DNA from: Mesorhizobium sp.
GTDB lineage: Bacteria > Pseudomonadota > Alphaproteobacteria > Rhizobiales > Rhizobiaceae
Length of the DNA: 64,000 bases
Assembly (NCBI GenBank): GCA_004017275.1
Contig: SAKE01000003.1
Coordinates: 266,309 to 330,308, forward strand
Direction: 5' to 3'
In this document: positions 1-8,465 of the stretch, one piece after another
How positions within the stretch are numbered: the first letter of the stretch is position 1
How the letters are laid out: every line of letters begins with the position of its first letter
Position numbers and translations under genes: made by a program
Notes under the pieces: generated by a model
Database searches by the model: none
What the model was told of the DNA's origin: nothing
What the model saw: the letters and a program-made list of their open reading frames with translations, nothing else

Positions 1-67
1 AGGATGGAGGGTCTCATTTTTTACCCTCCCCACAAGGGGGAGGGTAAAAAATGAGACCCTCCATCCT
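1..67. repeat. 31-bp perfect inverted repeat covering the recG start
   Basis: Bases 1-31 and 37-67 are exact reverse complements separated by five bases (acaag). The right arm contains the recG Shine-Dalgarno (GGGAGGG), its ATG at 51 and about the first five codons; the left arm is a mirror copy of them. The loop side carries the CCCTCCCC-acaa-GGGGGAGGG core that resembles rhizobial intergenic palindromes. The left arm begins at the first base of the window, so the repeat may extend further upstream. An mRNA starting upstream would fold its ribosome site and start codon into a very strong hairpin. Confidence 0.85.
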
Positions 68-2159
68 CGATCCCTTGTTTGTCCCGATCACCTCGCTTGC
101 CGGCGTCGGACCGAAAGTCGGCGCCTTGATCGAAAAGGTCGTCGCGGCCGATCTGGGTGATCGCGCCGCCCGCGCGGGCGACCTTCTGTTCGTGCTGCCG
201 CACACCGTCATCGACCGCCGCAGCCGGCCGGGTATCGCAGGATCCGCGGAAGGCCAGATCGTCACGCTTGAGGTGCGCATCGACCGCCACCAACCGCCGC
301 CGCGCGGCAACAGGACGGTGCCCTACCGGGTCTTCGCCCATGACGACACCGGTGAGATCGCGCTGACCTTCTTTCATGCCCATGCCTCCTATCTCGAAAA
401 GGCGATGCCTGAGGGCGAGCATGTCGTCGTCTCGGGCCGCATGGAATGGTTCAACGGCCGCCCGAGCATGGTCCACCCCGACCATATCGCGCTCGCCAGC
501 GAGGCGGAAAACCTGCCGCTGGTCGAACCGGTCTATCCGCTCACCGCTGGGCTCTCGGGCAAGGTGCTGCGCCGGGCAATCGGCCAGGCGCTGGCGCGTG
601 TGCCTGAATTTCCCGAATGGCAGGACGGCGCCTTCATGCGCCGGCACACCTTTGCGGCCTTCGATGATGCGCTCGCCCGCATCCACAATCCGGCCGACCC
701 GATCGACGTCTCCATCGATGGCGCTGCCTGGCGGCGCCTCGCCTATGACGAGTTGCTGGCGGGCCAGGTCTCGCTGGCGCTGGTGCGGGCAAAAGTCCGC
801 CGCCTGTCCGGCCGTCCCCTGGTCGGCGACGGTCGCATCGTCGAGAAACTGCGGGCCGCACTGCCCTACTCGCTGACATCAAGCCAGGAATTCGCGTTGG
901 CCGAAATCAATGCCGACCTTGTCGATCCCGAACGCATGCTGCGGCTTCTGCAGGGCGATGTCGGCTCCGGCAAGACGGTCGTGGCGCTGCTGGCCATGGC
1001 GCGGGCCGTCGAGGCCGGCGGCCAGGCGGCTTTAATGGCACCGACCGAAATCCTGGCACGGCAGCATCTGGCGACGATCGCGCCACTCGCCGCCGAGGTC
1101 GGGCTGCGCATCGCCATCCTGACCGGCCGCGAGAAGGGCCGCGAACGCACCGACACGCTGGCCGGCCTGGCAAGCGGCGAGATCGACATCGTCATCGGCA
1201 CCCATGCGCTGTTCCAGGAAACGGTTACCTTCCACGACCTGGTCTTCGCCGTCATCGACGAGCAGCACCGCTTCGGCGTCCACCAGCGGCTTGCCATCAC
1301 CGCCAAGGGCGATGCGCCCGACATGCTGGTGATGACCGCCACCCCCATCCCGCGCACGCTGGTGCTGACCGCCTTCGGCGACATGGACGTGTCGAAGCTG
1401 ACGGAAAAACCGGCCGGCCGCCAGCCGATCCGTACCGTCACGCTGCCGCTCGAACGGCTCGACGAACTGGTCAACCGCATGGTGGACGCCGTCGCCGGCG
1501 GCCAAAAAATCTACTGGATCTGTCCGCTGGTCGAGGAATCCGAAGAGATCAAGCTGATGTCGGCCGAGGACCGTTTCGCCTCGCTGAAGCCGCTGTTCGG
1601 CGACCGCATCGGCCTTGTCCACGGCCGCATGAAGGGTGCCGACAAGGACGAGGCGATGCGCGCCTTCAAGCAGGGCGAGACCCGCATCCTGATCGCCACC
1701 ACGGTCATCGAGGTCGGCGTCGACGTGCCGGACGCCACCGTCATGGTCATTGAGCATGCCGAGCGCTTTGGCCTCGCCCAGCTGCACCAGCTGCGCGGCC
1801 GGGTCGGGCGCGGCGACAAGCCCTCCTCCTGCGTGCTGCTCTACAAGGACCCGCTCGGCGAAACCGCGAAACGCCGGTTGTCGGTGATGCGCGAGACCGA
1901 GGACGGCTTTCTCATCGCCGAGGAAGATCTGAAGCTGCGCGGCGAGGGCGAATTGCTGGGCACGCGCCAGTCCGGCACCCCGGGTTTCCAGGTCGCGCGC
2001 ATCGAGGCGCATGCCGACCTTCTGGAGGCCGCCCGCGACGATGCCAGGCTGATCCTGTCGCGCGACCCGGAGTTGCAATCGCAGCGTGGCGAAGCCTTGC
2101 GCCTGTTGCTCTATTTGTTCGGCCGCGATGAGGCCGTGCGGCTCTTGCGCGCCGGCTGA
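51..2159 (+). CDS. recG: ATP-dependent DNA helicase RecG
   Basis: RecG is a superfamily 2 double-strand DNA translocase that reverses stalled replication forks and branch-migrates Holliday junctions in the cytoplasm. The 702-aa product has the wedge/OB region in the N-terminal third (residues about 60-160), Walker A GDVGSGKT at residues 302-309, the DEQH box at 403-406, a TATPIPRT motif, and helicase motifs V-VI in the VEVGVDVP and QLRGRVGRG stretches. Length is normal for the family. The ATG at 51 fits family N-termini (MRPSILDPLF) and has GGGAGGG five bases upstream, although both lie in a large palindrome. Its 3' end overlaps the convergent DUF502 gene by 49 bp. Confidence 0.97.
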   Translation: MRPSILDPLFVPITSLAGVGPKVGALIEKVVAADLGDRAARAGDLLFVLPHTVIDRRSRPGIAGSAEGQIVTLEVRIDRHQPPPRGNRTVPYRVFAHDDTGEIALTFFHAHASYLEKAMPEGEHVVVSGRMEWFNGRPSMVHPDHIALASEAENLPLVEPVYPLTAGLSGKVLRRAIGQALARVPEFPEWQDGAFMRRHTFAAFDDALARIHNPADPIDVSIDGAAWRRLAYDELLAGQVSLALVRAKVRRLSGRPLVGDGRIVEKLRAALPYSLTSSQEFALAEINADLVDPERMLRLLQGDVGSGKTVVALLAMARAVEAGGQAALMAPTEILARQHLATIAPLAAEVGLRIAILTGREKGRERTDTLAGLASGEIDIVIGTHALFQETVTFHDLVFAVIDEQHRFGVHQRLAITAKGDAPDMLVMTATPIPRTLVLTAFGDMDVSKLTEKPAGRQPIRTVTLPLERLDELVNRMVDAVAGGQKIYWICPLVEESEEIKLMSAEDRFASLKPLFGDRIGLVHGRMKGADKDEAMRAFKQGETRILIATTVIEVGVDVPDATVMVIEHAERFGLAQLHQLRGRVGRGDKPSSCVLLYKDPLGETAKRRLSVMRETEDGFLIAEEDLKLRGEGELLGTRQSGTPGFQVARIEAHADLLEAARDDARLILSRDPELQSQRGEALRLLLYLFGRDEAVRLLRAG

Positions 2160-2866
2160 GCCAGGGCGGCAACCGACGGGTTGGCGAGCATCCCTTCGAT
2201 CGGCTCGCCATTCACGACAACCATCTGTTTGACCTCGGGTGCCACCAGCCCTGCCGAGACGATAAGCTTGGCGCCGTCCTCGATCGTCATGTCGAGCAGC
2301 ACGATGTCCGACTTCGGCACATACATCAGGAACCCAGTGGTCGGGTTCGGCGTGCACGGCATGAACACGGCGATCAGCGGATCGCCTTCCTGGTCGAGCT
2401 TCTGGTTGATCTCGGTTTCCTTCTCGCTGGCGACAAACACCAGCGACCACACGCCCTTGCGCGGATATTCGACCAGCCCGACCTGGCGGAACATGTCGCC
2501 CTTGTTCGACAGCACGGTCTCAAAAATCTGCTTCAGCGAGCCATAGATGCCGCGCACCAGCGGCATGCGGCCAAGCAGCCGCTCGCCGAAATTGACGATG
2601 GCGCGGCCGACGATGTTGGCCGTCAGGAAGCCGATCAGCGTGATCAGGATGAGCGCCACGATCAACCCGAACCCTGGCACCGGAAACGACAGGTACGTAT
2701 CCGGGCTATAACGTGCCGGAATATAGGGTTTCACCCAGGAATCGACCCAACCGATGAAAGACCAGGCAATGTAGGCGGTGATCGCCAGCGGCGCGCAGAC
2801 AATGAAGCCCGTGAGGAAATAGTTCCTCAGCCGGGTCACGCCGGAAGTCTTGGGAGCGTCGGACAT
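2111..2866 (-). CDS. DUF502 family inner-membrane protein
   Basis: This 251-aa protein belongs to the DUF502 family, whose biochemical role is not established. Two hydrophobic membrane segments are visible, roughly residues 13-35 and 64-87. They are followed by the family's soluble region with the conserved stretch CTPNPTTGFLMYVP. The C-terminal 20 residues are low-complexity (Ala, Arg, Ser) and are encoded inside the convergent overlap with recG, so this tail is probably weakly constrained. The start is the ATG at 2866, giving the expected short cytoplasmic N-terminus before the first helix. I infer an inner-membrane location; no function can be assigned from sequence alone. Confidence 0.85.
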   Translation of the reverse strand: MSDAPKTSGVTRLRNYFLTGFIVCAPLAITAYIAWSFIGWVDSWVKPYIPARYSPDTYLSFPVPGFGLIVALILITLIGFLTANIVGRAIVNFGERLLGRMPLVRGIYGSLKQIFETVLSNKGDMFRQVGLVEYPRKGVWSLVFVASEKETEINQKLDQEGDPLIAVFMPCTPNPTTGFLMYVPKSDIVLLDMTIEDGAKLIVSAGLVAPEVKQMVVVNGEPIEGMLANPSVAALAQPARKSRTASSRPNK

Positions 2867-2947
2867 GGTTCACCGGGGGCCGCTATTGCGACGCAACATT
2901 AGTGAACCGCCATCCAGTTTGGAACTGCGAAGTTTTTAAAGAGCCGA

Positions 2948-3250
2948 TTATGCCGCCGCTTCCAACGGCTCAATCTTCTCAAGCTCCGGTGCCAGCTTCT
3001 TGGCTTCGGTTTCGAGCTCAAAAGCCTGCTGAAAATTCATCCAGAATTCGGGCGTGGTGTTGAAAAATCTGGCGAGGCGAAGAGCCGTATCGGGAGTCAG
3101 GCCGATTTCTTCCTTGGCAATGCGTTCGATACGGGTGCGCGGAAGGTTAAGCTTTTTCGCCAGCGCGCCTGCACTCATGCCGAGCGGGACGAGATATTCT
3201 TCACGCAGGAATTCTCCAGGATGAACTGGACGTGCGAACTTCGATGCCAT
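2948..3250 (-). CDS. HigA/VapI-type helix-turn-helix antitoxin-like protein, no toxin partner visible
   Basis: The product has 100 residues with the HigA-family N-terminal pattern HPGEFLREEYLVPLGMS, an HTH around residues 23-60, and the TPEFWMNFQQAFELE segment typical of HigA antitoxins, which bind their own promoter. Start choice: a TTG at 3259 abuts the ribosome site with no spacing, whereas the ATG at 3250 lies nine bases after GGGAGG, so I use 3250. A higB toxin would normally precede higA, but only 31 bp separate this start from the glmS stop and no toxin ORF is seen on either side. It is therefore a solitary antitoxin-like regulator, probably co-transcribed with glmS. Confidence 0.85.
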   Translation of the reverse strand: MASKFARPVHPGEFLREEYLVPLGMSAGALAKKLNLPRTRIERIAKEEIGLTPDTALRLARFFNTTPEFWMNFQQAFELETEAKKLAPELEKIEPLEAAA

Positions 3251-3281
3251 TCGGCTCAACCTCCCGATTGAGAGGCAAAAC

Positions 3282-5105
3282 CTATTCCACCGTCACCGAT
3301 TTCGCCAGATTGCGCGGCTGGTCGACGTCGGTGCCCATGAACACGGCGGCGAAATAGGCCAGCATCTGGATCGGCAGCGCGTAGATGATCGGCGAGATGA
3401 TTTCCGGCACATCCGGCAGCACGATCGTCTCCATCGTCTTGACGCTCGTCAGCGCCGCGCCCTTGCTGTCGGTGATCAGGATGATCTTGCCGCCGCGTGC
3501 CGCCACTTCCTGCATGTTCGACACGGTTTTCTCGAAAATGCGGTCGTACGGCGCAATGACGATGACCGGCATGTTCTCGTCGATCAGCGCAATCGGCCCA
3601 TGCTTCAGCTCGCCGGCAGCATAGCCCTCGGCGTGGATGTAGGAGATTTCCTTGAGTTTCAGCGCGCCTTCCATGGCCAGCGGGAAATTGGTGTCGCGGC
3701 CGAGATAGAGCACGTTCTTGTAGTGCGAGAGTTCGCGCGCGATCCGTTCGATCTGCTCTTCGAGCTTGAGCACCTGGTTGGCATAGCGCGGCGCTTCCGA
3801 AAGCCCGCGCACCAGGGCCTTCTCTTGTTCTTTCGAGATCGTACCCCGCGCCACGCCAGCGCGCACTGCCAACGAGGCCAGCACCGACAGCTGGCAGGTG
3901 AACGCCTTGGTCGAGGCGACGCCGATTTCAGGACCGGCAAGCGTCGGCAGCACGACGTCGGATTCGCGCGCCATGGTCGATTCGCGCACGTTGACGATAG
4001 CGCCGATCGTCATCCCCGCCTTGCGGCAATAGCGCAGCGAGGCCAGCGTGTCGGCGGTCTCGCCCGATTGCGAAATGAAGAAGGCGGCATCGTTCTTCGA
4101 CAGCGGCATCTCGCGATAGCGGAATTCGGAGGCGACATCGATATCGACCGGCAGCCGTGCATAGCGCTCGAACCAGTACTTGCCGATCAGCCCGGCCAGA
4201 TAGGCCGTGCCGCAGGCCGAGATCGCCAGCCGTCCGATTTTGGCGAAATCGAACGGCAGATCGAGCGGTTTCGACACTCCGGAGACGAAATCGACATAAT
4301 GCGCCAGAGTGTGCGAGATCACCTCGGGCTGCTCATGGATTTCCTTCTCCATGAAATGGCGCCGGTTGCCCTTGTCGACCATGAAGCTGGTCGACAGCGA
4401 CTGCTGGCGTTTGCGGTCGACCTTTGTGCCATCGATGTCGAAGATGGTGACGCCGTTGCGGCGCACCACCGCCCAGTCGCCATCTTCGAGATAGGTGATC
4501 GAATTGGTGAACGGGGCGAGCGCGATGGCATCGGAGCCCAGGAACATCTCGCCGTCGCCATGGCCGACGGCGAGCGGCGGGCCGTTGCGGGCGCCGACGA
4601 TCAGGTCCTCGTCACCCCTAAACATGATCGCCAGCGCGAAAGCGCCTTCCAGCCGTTTCAGCGCCTGGTGCGCGGCATCGACCGGCTTCAGCCCCCTGGC
4701 CAGCTCGCGTGCCACCAGATGGGCGACGACCTCGGTGTCGGTCTGCGAGGAAAAAGAATAGCCGTCGCGGATCAGCTCGTCGCGCAGTTCGGCGAAATTC
4801 TCGATGATGCCGTTGTGGACGATGGCGACGCCGTCGGAAAAATGTGGATGCGCATTGGTCTCGTTGGGCACGCCATGTGTTGCCCAGCGTGTGTGGCCGA
4901 TGCCGATCGTGCCGTCGAGCGGCTCGTCCTTGAGCCGGCGCTCGAGGTTGATCAGCTTGCCTTCCGCACGGCGGCGGCCAAGCGCGCCATGCTCGATGGT
5001 GGCGACGCCGGCCGAGTCATAGCCACGATACTCCAACCGCTTCAGCGCATCGACGATGAGCGGCGCAACCTGCGAGTGGCCGACGATTCCAACGATACCG
5101 CACAT
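3282..5105 (-). CDS. glmS: Glutamine--fructose-6-phosphate aminotransferase (isomerizing)
   Basis: GlmS converts fructose-6-phosphate and glutamine to glucosamine-6-phosphate, the first committed step toward UDP-GlcNAc for peptidoglycan and lipopolysaccharide. The 607-aa product begins MCGIVGIVG, so Cys2 is the N-terminal nucleophile of the glutaminase domain (about 1-240). Two SIS sugar-isomerase domains follow, with SQSGETADT in the first and ELKHGPIALIDE in the second. The C-terminus ends LAKSVTVE, the conserved tail carrying the catalytic lysine. Length is standard. It lies 177 bp downstream of glmU on the same strand, so the two UDP-GlcNAc genes are probably co-regulated. I see no glmS ribozyme; that element belongs to Gram-positive bacteria. 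Confidence 0.98.
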   Translation of the reverse strand: MCGIVGIVGHSQVAPLIVDALKRLEYRGYDSAGVATIEHGALGRRRAEGKLINLERRLKDEPLDGTIGIGHTRWATHGVPNETNAHPHFSDGVAIVHNGIIENFAELRDELIRDGYSFSSQTDTEVVAHLVARELARGLKPVDAAHQALKRLEGAFALAIMFRGDEDLIVGARNGPPLAVGHGDGEMFLGSDAIALAPFTNSITYLEDGDWAVVRRNGVTIFDIDGTKVDRKRQQSLSTSFMVDKGNRRHFMEKEIHEQPEVISHTLAHYVDFVSGVSKPLDLPFDFAKIGRLAISACGTAYLAGLIGKYWFERYARLPVDIDVASEFRYREMPLSKNDAAFFISQSGETADTLASLRYCRKAGMTIGAIVNVRESTMARESDVVLPTLAGPEIGVASTKAFTCQLSVLASLAVRAGVARGTISKEQEKALVRGLSEAPRYANQVLKLEEQIERIARELSHYKNVLYLGRDTNFPLAMEGALKLKEISYIHAEGYAAGELKHGPIALIDENMPVIVIAPYDRIFEKTVSNMQEVAARGGKIILITDSKGAALTSVKTMETIVLPDVPEIISPIIYALPIQMLAYFAAVFMGTDVDQPRNLAKSVTVE

Positions 5106-5282
5106 GCAGAAAGCCCCCGATTCCCCATGGAAAACCAGCGCTATTTAGGGATGGCCGGCCTGCCGTGAAAGTCACTTTGCATTTCGTCCCGTGTAACGGA
5201 ACGCTCATTCCTGTCGATGCACCATGACACACCGCTCTTGCAATCCGGTTACTGCAATCGTTCGGTTTTTTGCGGGCGGGTT

Positions 5283-6641
5283 TTACTTTTTCTTCGCAGC
5301 CGCGGCAGAAGCAAACCGTTCCCGCAATTCCTTGCCCTTGCCCGGGATCGTCTTCTGGCGGGCGCGGCCGAAGGCCAGCGCATCGTCGGGCACGCTTTCG
5401 GTGATCACGCTCCCCGAGGCGATGTAGCCGCCCTTGCCGATGGTGACAGGCGCCACCAGCGAGGAATTGGAGCCGACAAAGGCGCCCTCGCCGATATCGG
5501 TGAAGAATTTCGAATAGCCGTCATAGTTGCAGGTGATGGTGCCAGCGCCGATATTGGCCCCCGCGCCGACGCGGGCATCGCCGATATAGGTCAGATGGTT
5601 GACCTTGGCGCCCTCCTCGATAACAGCCTGCTTGACCTCGCAGAAATTGCCGACCTTGGCCTTGTTTCGGAGATCCGCACCCGGCCGCAGCCGCGCGTAC
5701 GGCCCGACATCGCAATTCGACGCAATGGCGGCGCCTTCGATATGGCTGAAGGCATGGATCTTGGCGCCCGTGGCGATCTTCACGCCTGGACCGAACCAGA
5801 CATTGGGCTCGACGATGGTGTCGGCGCCGATCTCGGTGTCGTGCGAGAAATACACGGTCTCCGGCGCAATCAGCGTCACGCCCGACAGCATTGCCTCATG
5901 GCGGCGACGAGCCTGCCAGATGCCCTCGGCTTGCGCCAGTTCGGCGCGGTTGTTGATGCCGAGCGCGCTTTCGAAACTGGCTTCGGTGGCGACGACATCG
6001 AGGCCCCGCGCACCGGCGATCTCGACAATGTCGGTCAGATAATACTCGCCCTTGGCGTTCTTGTTGCCGACCGCGTCGAGCAGCTTCAGCGCGTGGGCAC
6101 CGGCCACCGCCATCATCCCGGCATTGCAGAAGGTTATTTTCCTCTCCTCTTCGGAACAGTCCTTCTCCTCGCGGATGGCGACCAGCTTGCCGTCCTTTTC
6201 GATCAGCCGGCCATAGCCGGTCGGACTGGGCGGCCGGAAACCGATCACGACCACGGCAGCACCTTCCGCCAGTTTCAGCCGCGCCACGGTCAGCGCATCC
6301 GCGTCGATCAGCGGCGTGTCGCCAAACATGACGAGAATATCGTCATAACCCTTTGATATCGCTTCGCGTGCGGCAAGCACGGCATGTGCGGTGCCAAGGC
6401 GCTTTTCCTGCACGAACGTCGCGGCTTTTGGCGCGAACTTTGCCGCGGCCTTGCGCATCTCGTCAGCGCCATGGCCGATCACCAGCGCCTGGCTGCCGGC
6501 GCCGGCGGCTTCGGCCGCCTTCACCACATGGGCGACCATCGGCAGGCCGGCGATCTGGTGCAGCACCTTCGGCAGCGCACTCTTCATGCGCGTGCCTTCG
6601 CCGGCGGCGAGGATGACGGACAGGCAGGATCTCTGGCTCAT
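5283..6641 (-). CDS. glmU: Bifunctional UDP-N-acetylglucosamine pyrophosphorylase/glucosamine-1-phosphate N-acetyltransferase
   Basis: GlmU acetylates glucosamine-1-phosphate and then couples it to UTP, yielding UDP-GlcNAc. The 452-aa product has the nucleotidyltransferase signature [11 protein letters not shown] at about residues 11-21 and a second acidic motif, FGDTPLID. A left-handed beta-helix of hexapeptide repeats occupies about residues 250-440 and holds the acetyl-CoA site ([26 protein letters not shown]). The C-terminal tail is Lys/Ala-rich. The ATG at 6641 gives the family N-terminus. Its leader, 6642-6787, holds an unexplained set of nested helices described separately. glmS follows on the same strand. 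Confidence 0.97.
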   Translation of the reverse strand: MSQRSCLSVILAAGEGTRMKSALPKVLHQIAGLPMVAHVVKAAEAAGAGSQALVIGHGADEMRKAAAKFAPKAATFVQEKRLGTAHAVLAAREAISKGYDDILVMFGDTPLIDADALTVARLKLAEGAAVVVIGFRPPSPTGYGRLIEKDGKLVAIREEKDCSEEERKITFCNAGMMAVAGAHALKLLDAVGNKNAKGEYYLTDIVEIAGARGLDVVATEASFESALGINNRAELAQAEGIWQARRRHEAMLSGVTLIAPETVYFSHDTEIGADTIVEPNVWFGPGVKIATGAKIHAFSHIEGAAIASNCDVGPYARLRPGADLRNKAKVGNFCEVKQAVIEEGAKVNHLTYIGDARVGAGANIGAGTITCNYDGYSKFFTDIGEGAFVGSNSSLVAPVTIGKGGYIASGSVITESVPDDALAFGRARQKTIPGKGKELRERFASAAAAKKK

Positions 6642-6689
6642 GGATGGACAACCATATGAAAGGGTTGGGAATCAAAGCATGCTAGCAGT

Positions 6690-6788
6690 GGCGCCATGCT
6701 GCACCAATGCGGTTAAATTCCGGTGAGGTGGTGGAGCAGCTGACTCCCAATCAGCGGGGTCCACAATGCAGTCCGCATGTAGGGCGCC
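6690..6788 (-). ncRNA. Candidate structured RNA element in the glmU leader (nested helices)
   Basis: Four perfect helices nest inside each other: GGCGCC 6690-6695 with 6783-6788; ATGCGG 6707-6712 with CCGCAT 6773-6778; GTGGA 6731-6735 with TCCAC 6760-6764; GCTGA 6739-6743 with TCAGC 6751-6755 around a seven-base loop. That is 22 base pairs within 99 bases, between the ccdA stop and the glmU start. The inner arm resembles a tRNA anticodon arm, but D and T arms are absent. No U-tract follows on either strand, so a plain intrinsic terminator is unlikely. Strand is assumed from the flanking genes; function is unknown. Confidence 0.35.
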
Positions 6789-7534
6789 TACCCCAGCCGC
6801 CCCAGAACCGGGAAATTCTCCAGCAGCCAATACGACACGGTCTGCACGCCACCGGTGAGGAAAAACACGCCGGCGACGACCAGCAGCGCGCCGATCGCCT
6901 TTTCGACGCGGCCGAGATGGACGCGGAATTTGCCGAGGAAGCGCATGAAGGCGCCCGAAAACAGCGCTGCGATCAGGAATGGGATGCCCAGCCCGAGCGA
7001 ATAGGCGGCGAGCAGCAGCGCCCCCTCGCCCACCGTCTCGCGGCCGCCGGCCAGCGTCAGGATTGGTCCCAGAACCGGGCCAATGCAGGGCGTCCAGCCG
7101 AAGGCGAAGGCCAGCCCCATGACATAGGCCGCGACTGCACTTGCCGGCTTGCCCTGCGACTGGAAGCGCGCCTCGCGCGACAGCAACGGAATGCGCAGGA
7201 TGCCGAGGAAATTCAGGCCCATCAGGATGATCAGCACGCCGGCGCCCATCGCCAGCGGCTCCTGCCAGACACGCAACAGCCGGCCGATGGTCGAGGCGCC
7301 GGCGCCGAGCGCGACAAAGACGGTCGAGAAGCCGAGCACGAAGGCGATCGAGGAATAGAGCAGCGCGCCACGTGCGCCTTCTCTGGCTGTCGCACCCGCA
7401 TTGCCACGGAAATCGTCGACCGAGACGCCTGCCATATAGCAGAGGTAGGGCGGCACCAGCGGCAGCACGCAAGGCGACAGGAACGAGATCGCTCCCGCTC
7501 CGACCGCGCTGACATAGCCGATGTCCAATGCCAT
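6788..7534 (-). CDS. ccdA: CcdA-like cytochrome c biogenesis / thiol-disulfide transport membrane protein
   Basis: CcdA-family proteins pass reducing equivalents from cytoplasmic thioredoxin across the inner membrane to periplasmic thiol-disulfide partners. The 248-aa product shows six hydrophobic segments and the two conserved redox cysteines: Cys22 in FLSPCVLPLVPP and Cys150 in GWTPCIGPVLGP. An in-frame extension to 7597 exists. I place the start at the ATG at 7534 because GGAG sits eight bases upstream and the protein then begins just before the first helix. The partner is not adjacent; the upstream gene on the other strand is an unrelated secreted protein. The gene symbol is by family only. 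Confidence 0.88.
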   Translation of the reverse strand: MALDIGYVSAVGAGAISFLSPCVLPLVPPYLCYMAGVSVDDFRGNAGATAREGARGALLYSSIAFVLGFSTVFVALGAGASTIGRLLRVWQEPLAMGAGVLIILMGLNFLGILRIPLLSREARFQSQGKPASAVAAYVMGLAFAFGWTPCIGPVLGPILTLAGGRETVGEGALLLAAYSLGLGIPFLIAALFSGAFMRFLGKFRVHLGRVEKAIGALLVVAGVFFLTGGVQTVSYWLLENFPVLGRLG

Positions 7535-7716
7535 TCCAAAAACTCCAATGCCGTAGCGCCGATATAGCGATGCGCAGCCTTGTCCACCAATCACCATTGT
7601 GTTGGCAAGATCATCCTTGCCGGCATCTGCCGGGGAAGAAACGGTGCCTCGCAGGCGTTGATACAGCGAGGCCGCGATTTCCCGTGCGTCTCCAGATATC
7701 AGTCAGGGAGATTTCC

Positions 7717-8094
7717 ATGAAAACCATAACCGTAGGGCTGGCCGCGCTTTTGCTCAGCACCGCCGCGTCCTTCGCCGCCGACGCGTGGAAGGAAGCCGAC
7801 GTCAATGGCACCAAGATCTACACCGACGCCAACGGCATGACGCTCTATACCTATGACAAGGACGAGAAGGGCAAGACCAATTGCTACGACAAATGCGCCA
7901 CCAACTGGCCGCCGCTGAAGGCCGAAGCCGGCGCCAAGGCGGATGACGAATGGAGCGTCGTCGACCGCACCGACGGCACCAAGATGTGGGCCTATGACGG
8001 CAAGCCGGTCTACACCTTCATCAAAGACAAGAAGCCCGGCGACGTGAACGGCGACGGCGTCGGCGAGGTTTGGCACATCGTCAAGGCCGACTAG
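7717..8094 (+). CDS. Secreted YxD-repeat protein (COG4315-like)
   Basis: This 125-aa protein begins with a clear signal peptide (residues 1-20, ending STAASFA before A-D-A). Its mature part carries repeats of the Y-x-(F/W/Y)-x-x-D kind, namely LYTYDKDEKG and the stretch MWAYDGKPVYTFIKD, plus a cysteine pair in TNCYDKCATNWPP. This pattern defines the COG4315 family of predicted secreted proteins of unknown function. The start at 7717 has GGGAG about seven bases upstream; longer in-frame starts lack a signal peptide. It is divergent from ccdA, with 182 bp between the starts. The two cysteines could be a substrate of a CcdA-driven periplasmic thiol pathway, but that is only inference from neighbourhood. 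Confidence 0.8.
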   Translation: MKTITVGLAALLLSTAASFAADAWKEADVNGTKIYTDANGMTLYTYDKDEKGKTNCYDKCATNWPPLKAEAGAKADDEWSVVDRTDGTKMWAYDGKPVYTFIKDKKPGDVNGDGVGEVWHIVKAD

Positions 8095-8108
8095 CCACTC
8101 TATACCCA

Positions 8109-8128
8109 GTCCCGCCTGCTGGCGGGAC
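8109..8128 (+). terminator. GC-rich hairpin after the secreted protein gene
   Basis: GTCCCGCC (8109-8116) and GGCGGGAC (8121-8128) form a perfect 8-bp stem with loop TGCT, 14 bp after the stop of the secreted protein gene. No T-run follows, so it is a candidate transcript-end or mRNA-stabilising hairpin rather than a textbook intrinsic terminator. Confidence 0.45.
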
Positions 8129-8309
8129 AAGGGGCTGGTCGCCGGGGCATCGCTACATGCCGCCGGCGGCCAGCATCGATCAATCCGTGAGGGCGTCGAT
8201 CCTATGCCGCAACCAGCCGGCTTTCCGCGACTCGGCGAAAAATGAAAATGGGTCGTTTCCGTCGACTCGGGACCACCATCTCCCTTTCCCAAAATTCTGT
8301 GATTTCTCC

Positions 8310-8328
8310 ATACACTCTAAGAGTGTAT
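8310..8328. promoter_or_regulatory. 19-bp perfect palindrome, candidate operator upstream of topA
   Basis: ATACACTC (8310-8317) and GAGTGTAT (8321-8328) are exact reverse complements around TAA. Size, AT-rich ends and position, 137 bp before topA in a gap without genes, fit a dimeric transcription-factor site. I do not recognise the regulator. Confidence 0.4.
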
Positions 8329-8465
8329 TGCTGCGGAGAGCCCCGCAATTTGGGCGCTTCCCCTTGACCGGATGCAAAAGCGCGGCCATGTGAGCGACAA
8401 AGTGAACGAGATTTCGTCGCGCGCAGCGGAATTCTTCTGCCGCACCACAGCTGATATGAGACCTC

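Larger units (their letters stand above)
8095..8465 (+). other. 371-bp gap upstream of topA
   Basis: No convincing gene is visible. The region holds the hairpin at 8109-8128, a perfect palindromic site at 8310-8328, and a TTGACC -35-like hexamer near 8364 about 100 bp before topA. A dprA gene, which often precedes topA in Rhizobiales, is absent here. Confidence 0.5.

Noticed and set aside
1032..2450. Minus-strand open frame of about 470 codons under recG
   Set aside because: Antisense to recG and overlapping DUF502 in another frame; no recognisable protein features.
6727..6765. Stretch resembling a tRNA (D-loop-like GGTGG..AGCA, anticodon-arm-like GCTGA-CTCCCAA-TCAGC, possible Gly-CCC)
   Set aside because: No D-stem partner, no T-arm with a GTTCRA motif and no acceptor stem can be built; kept only as part of the nested-helix element.
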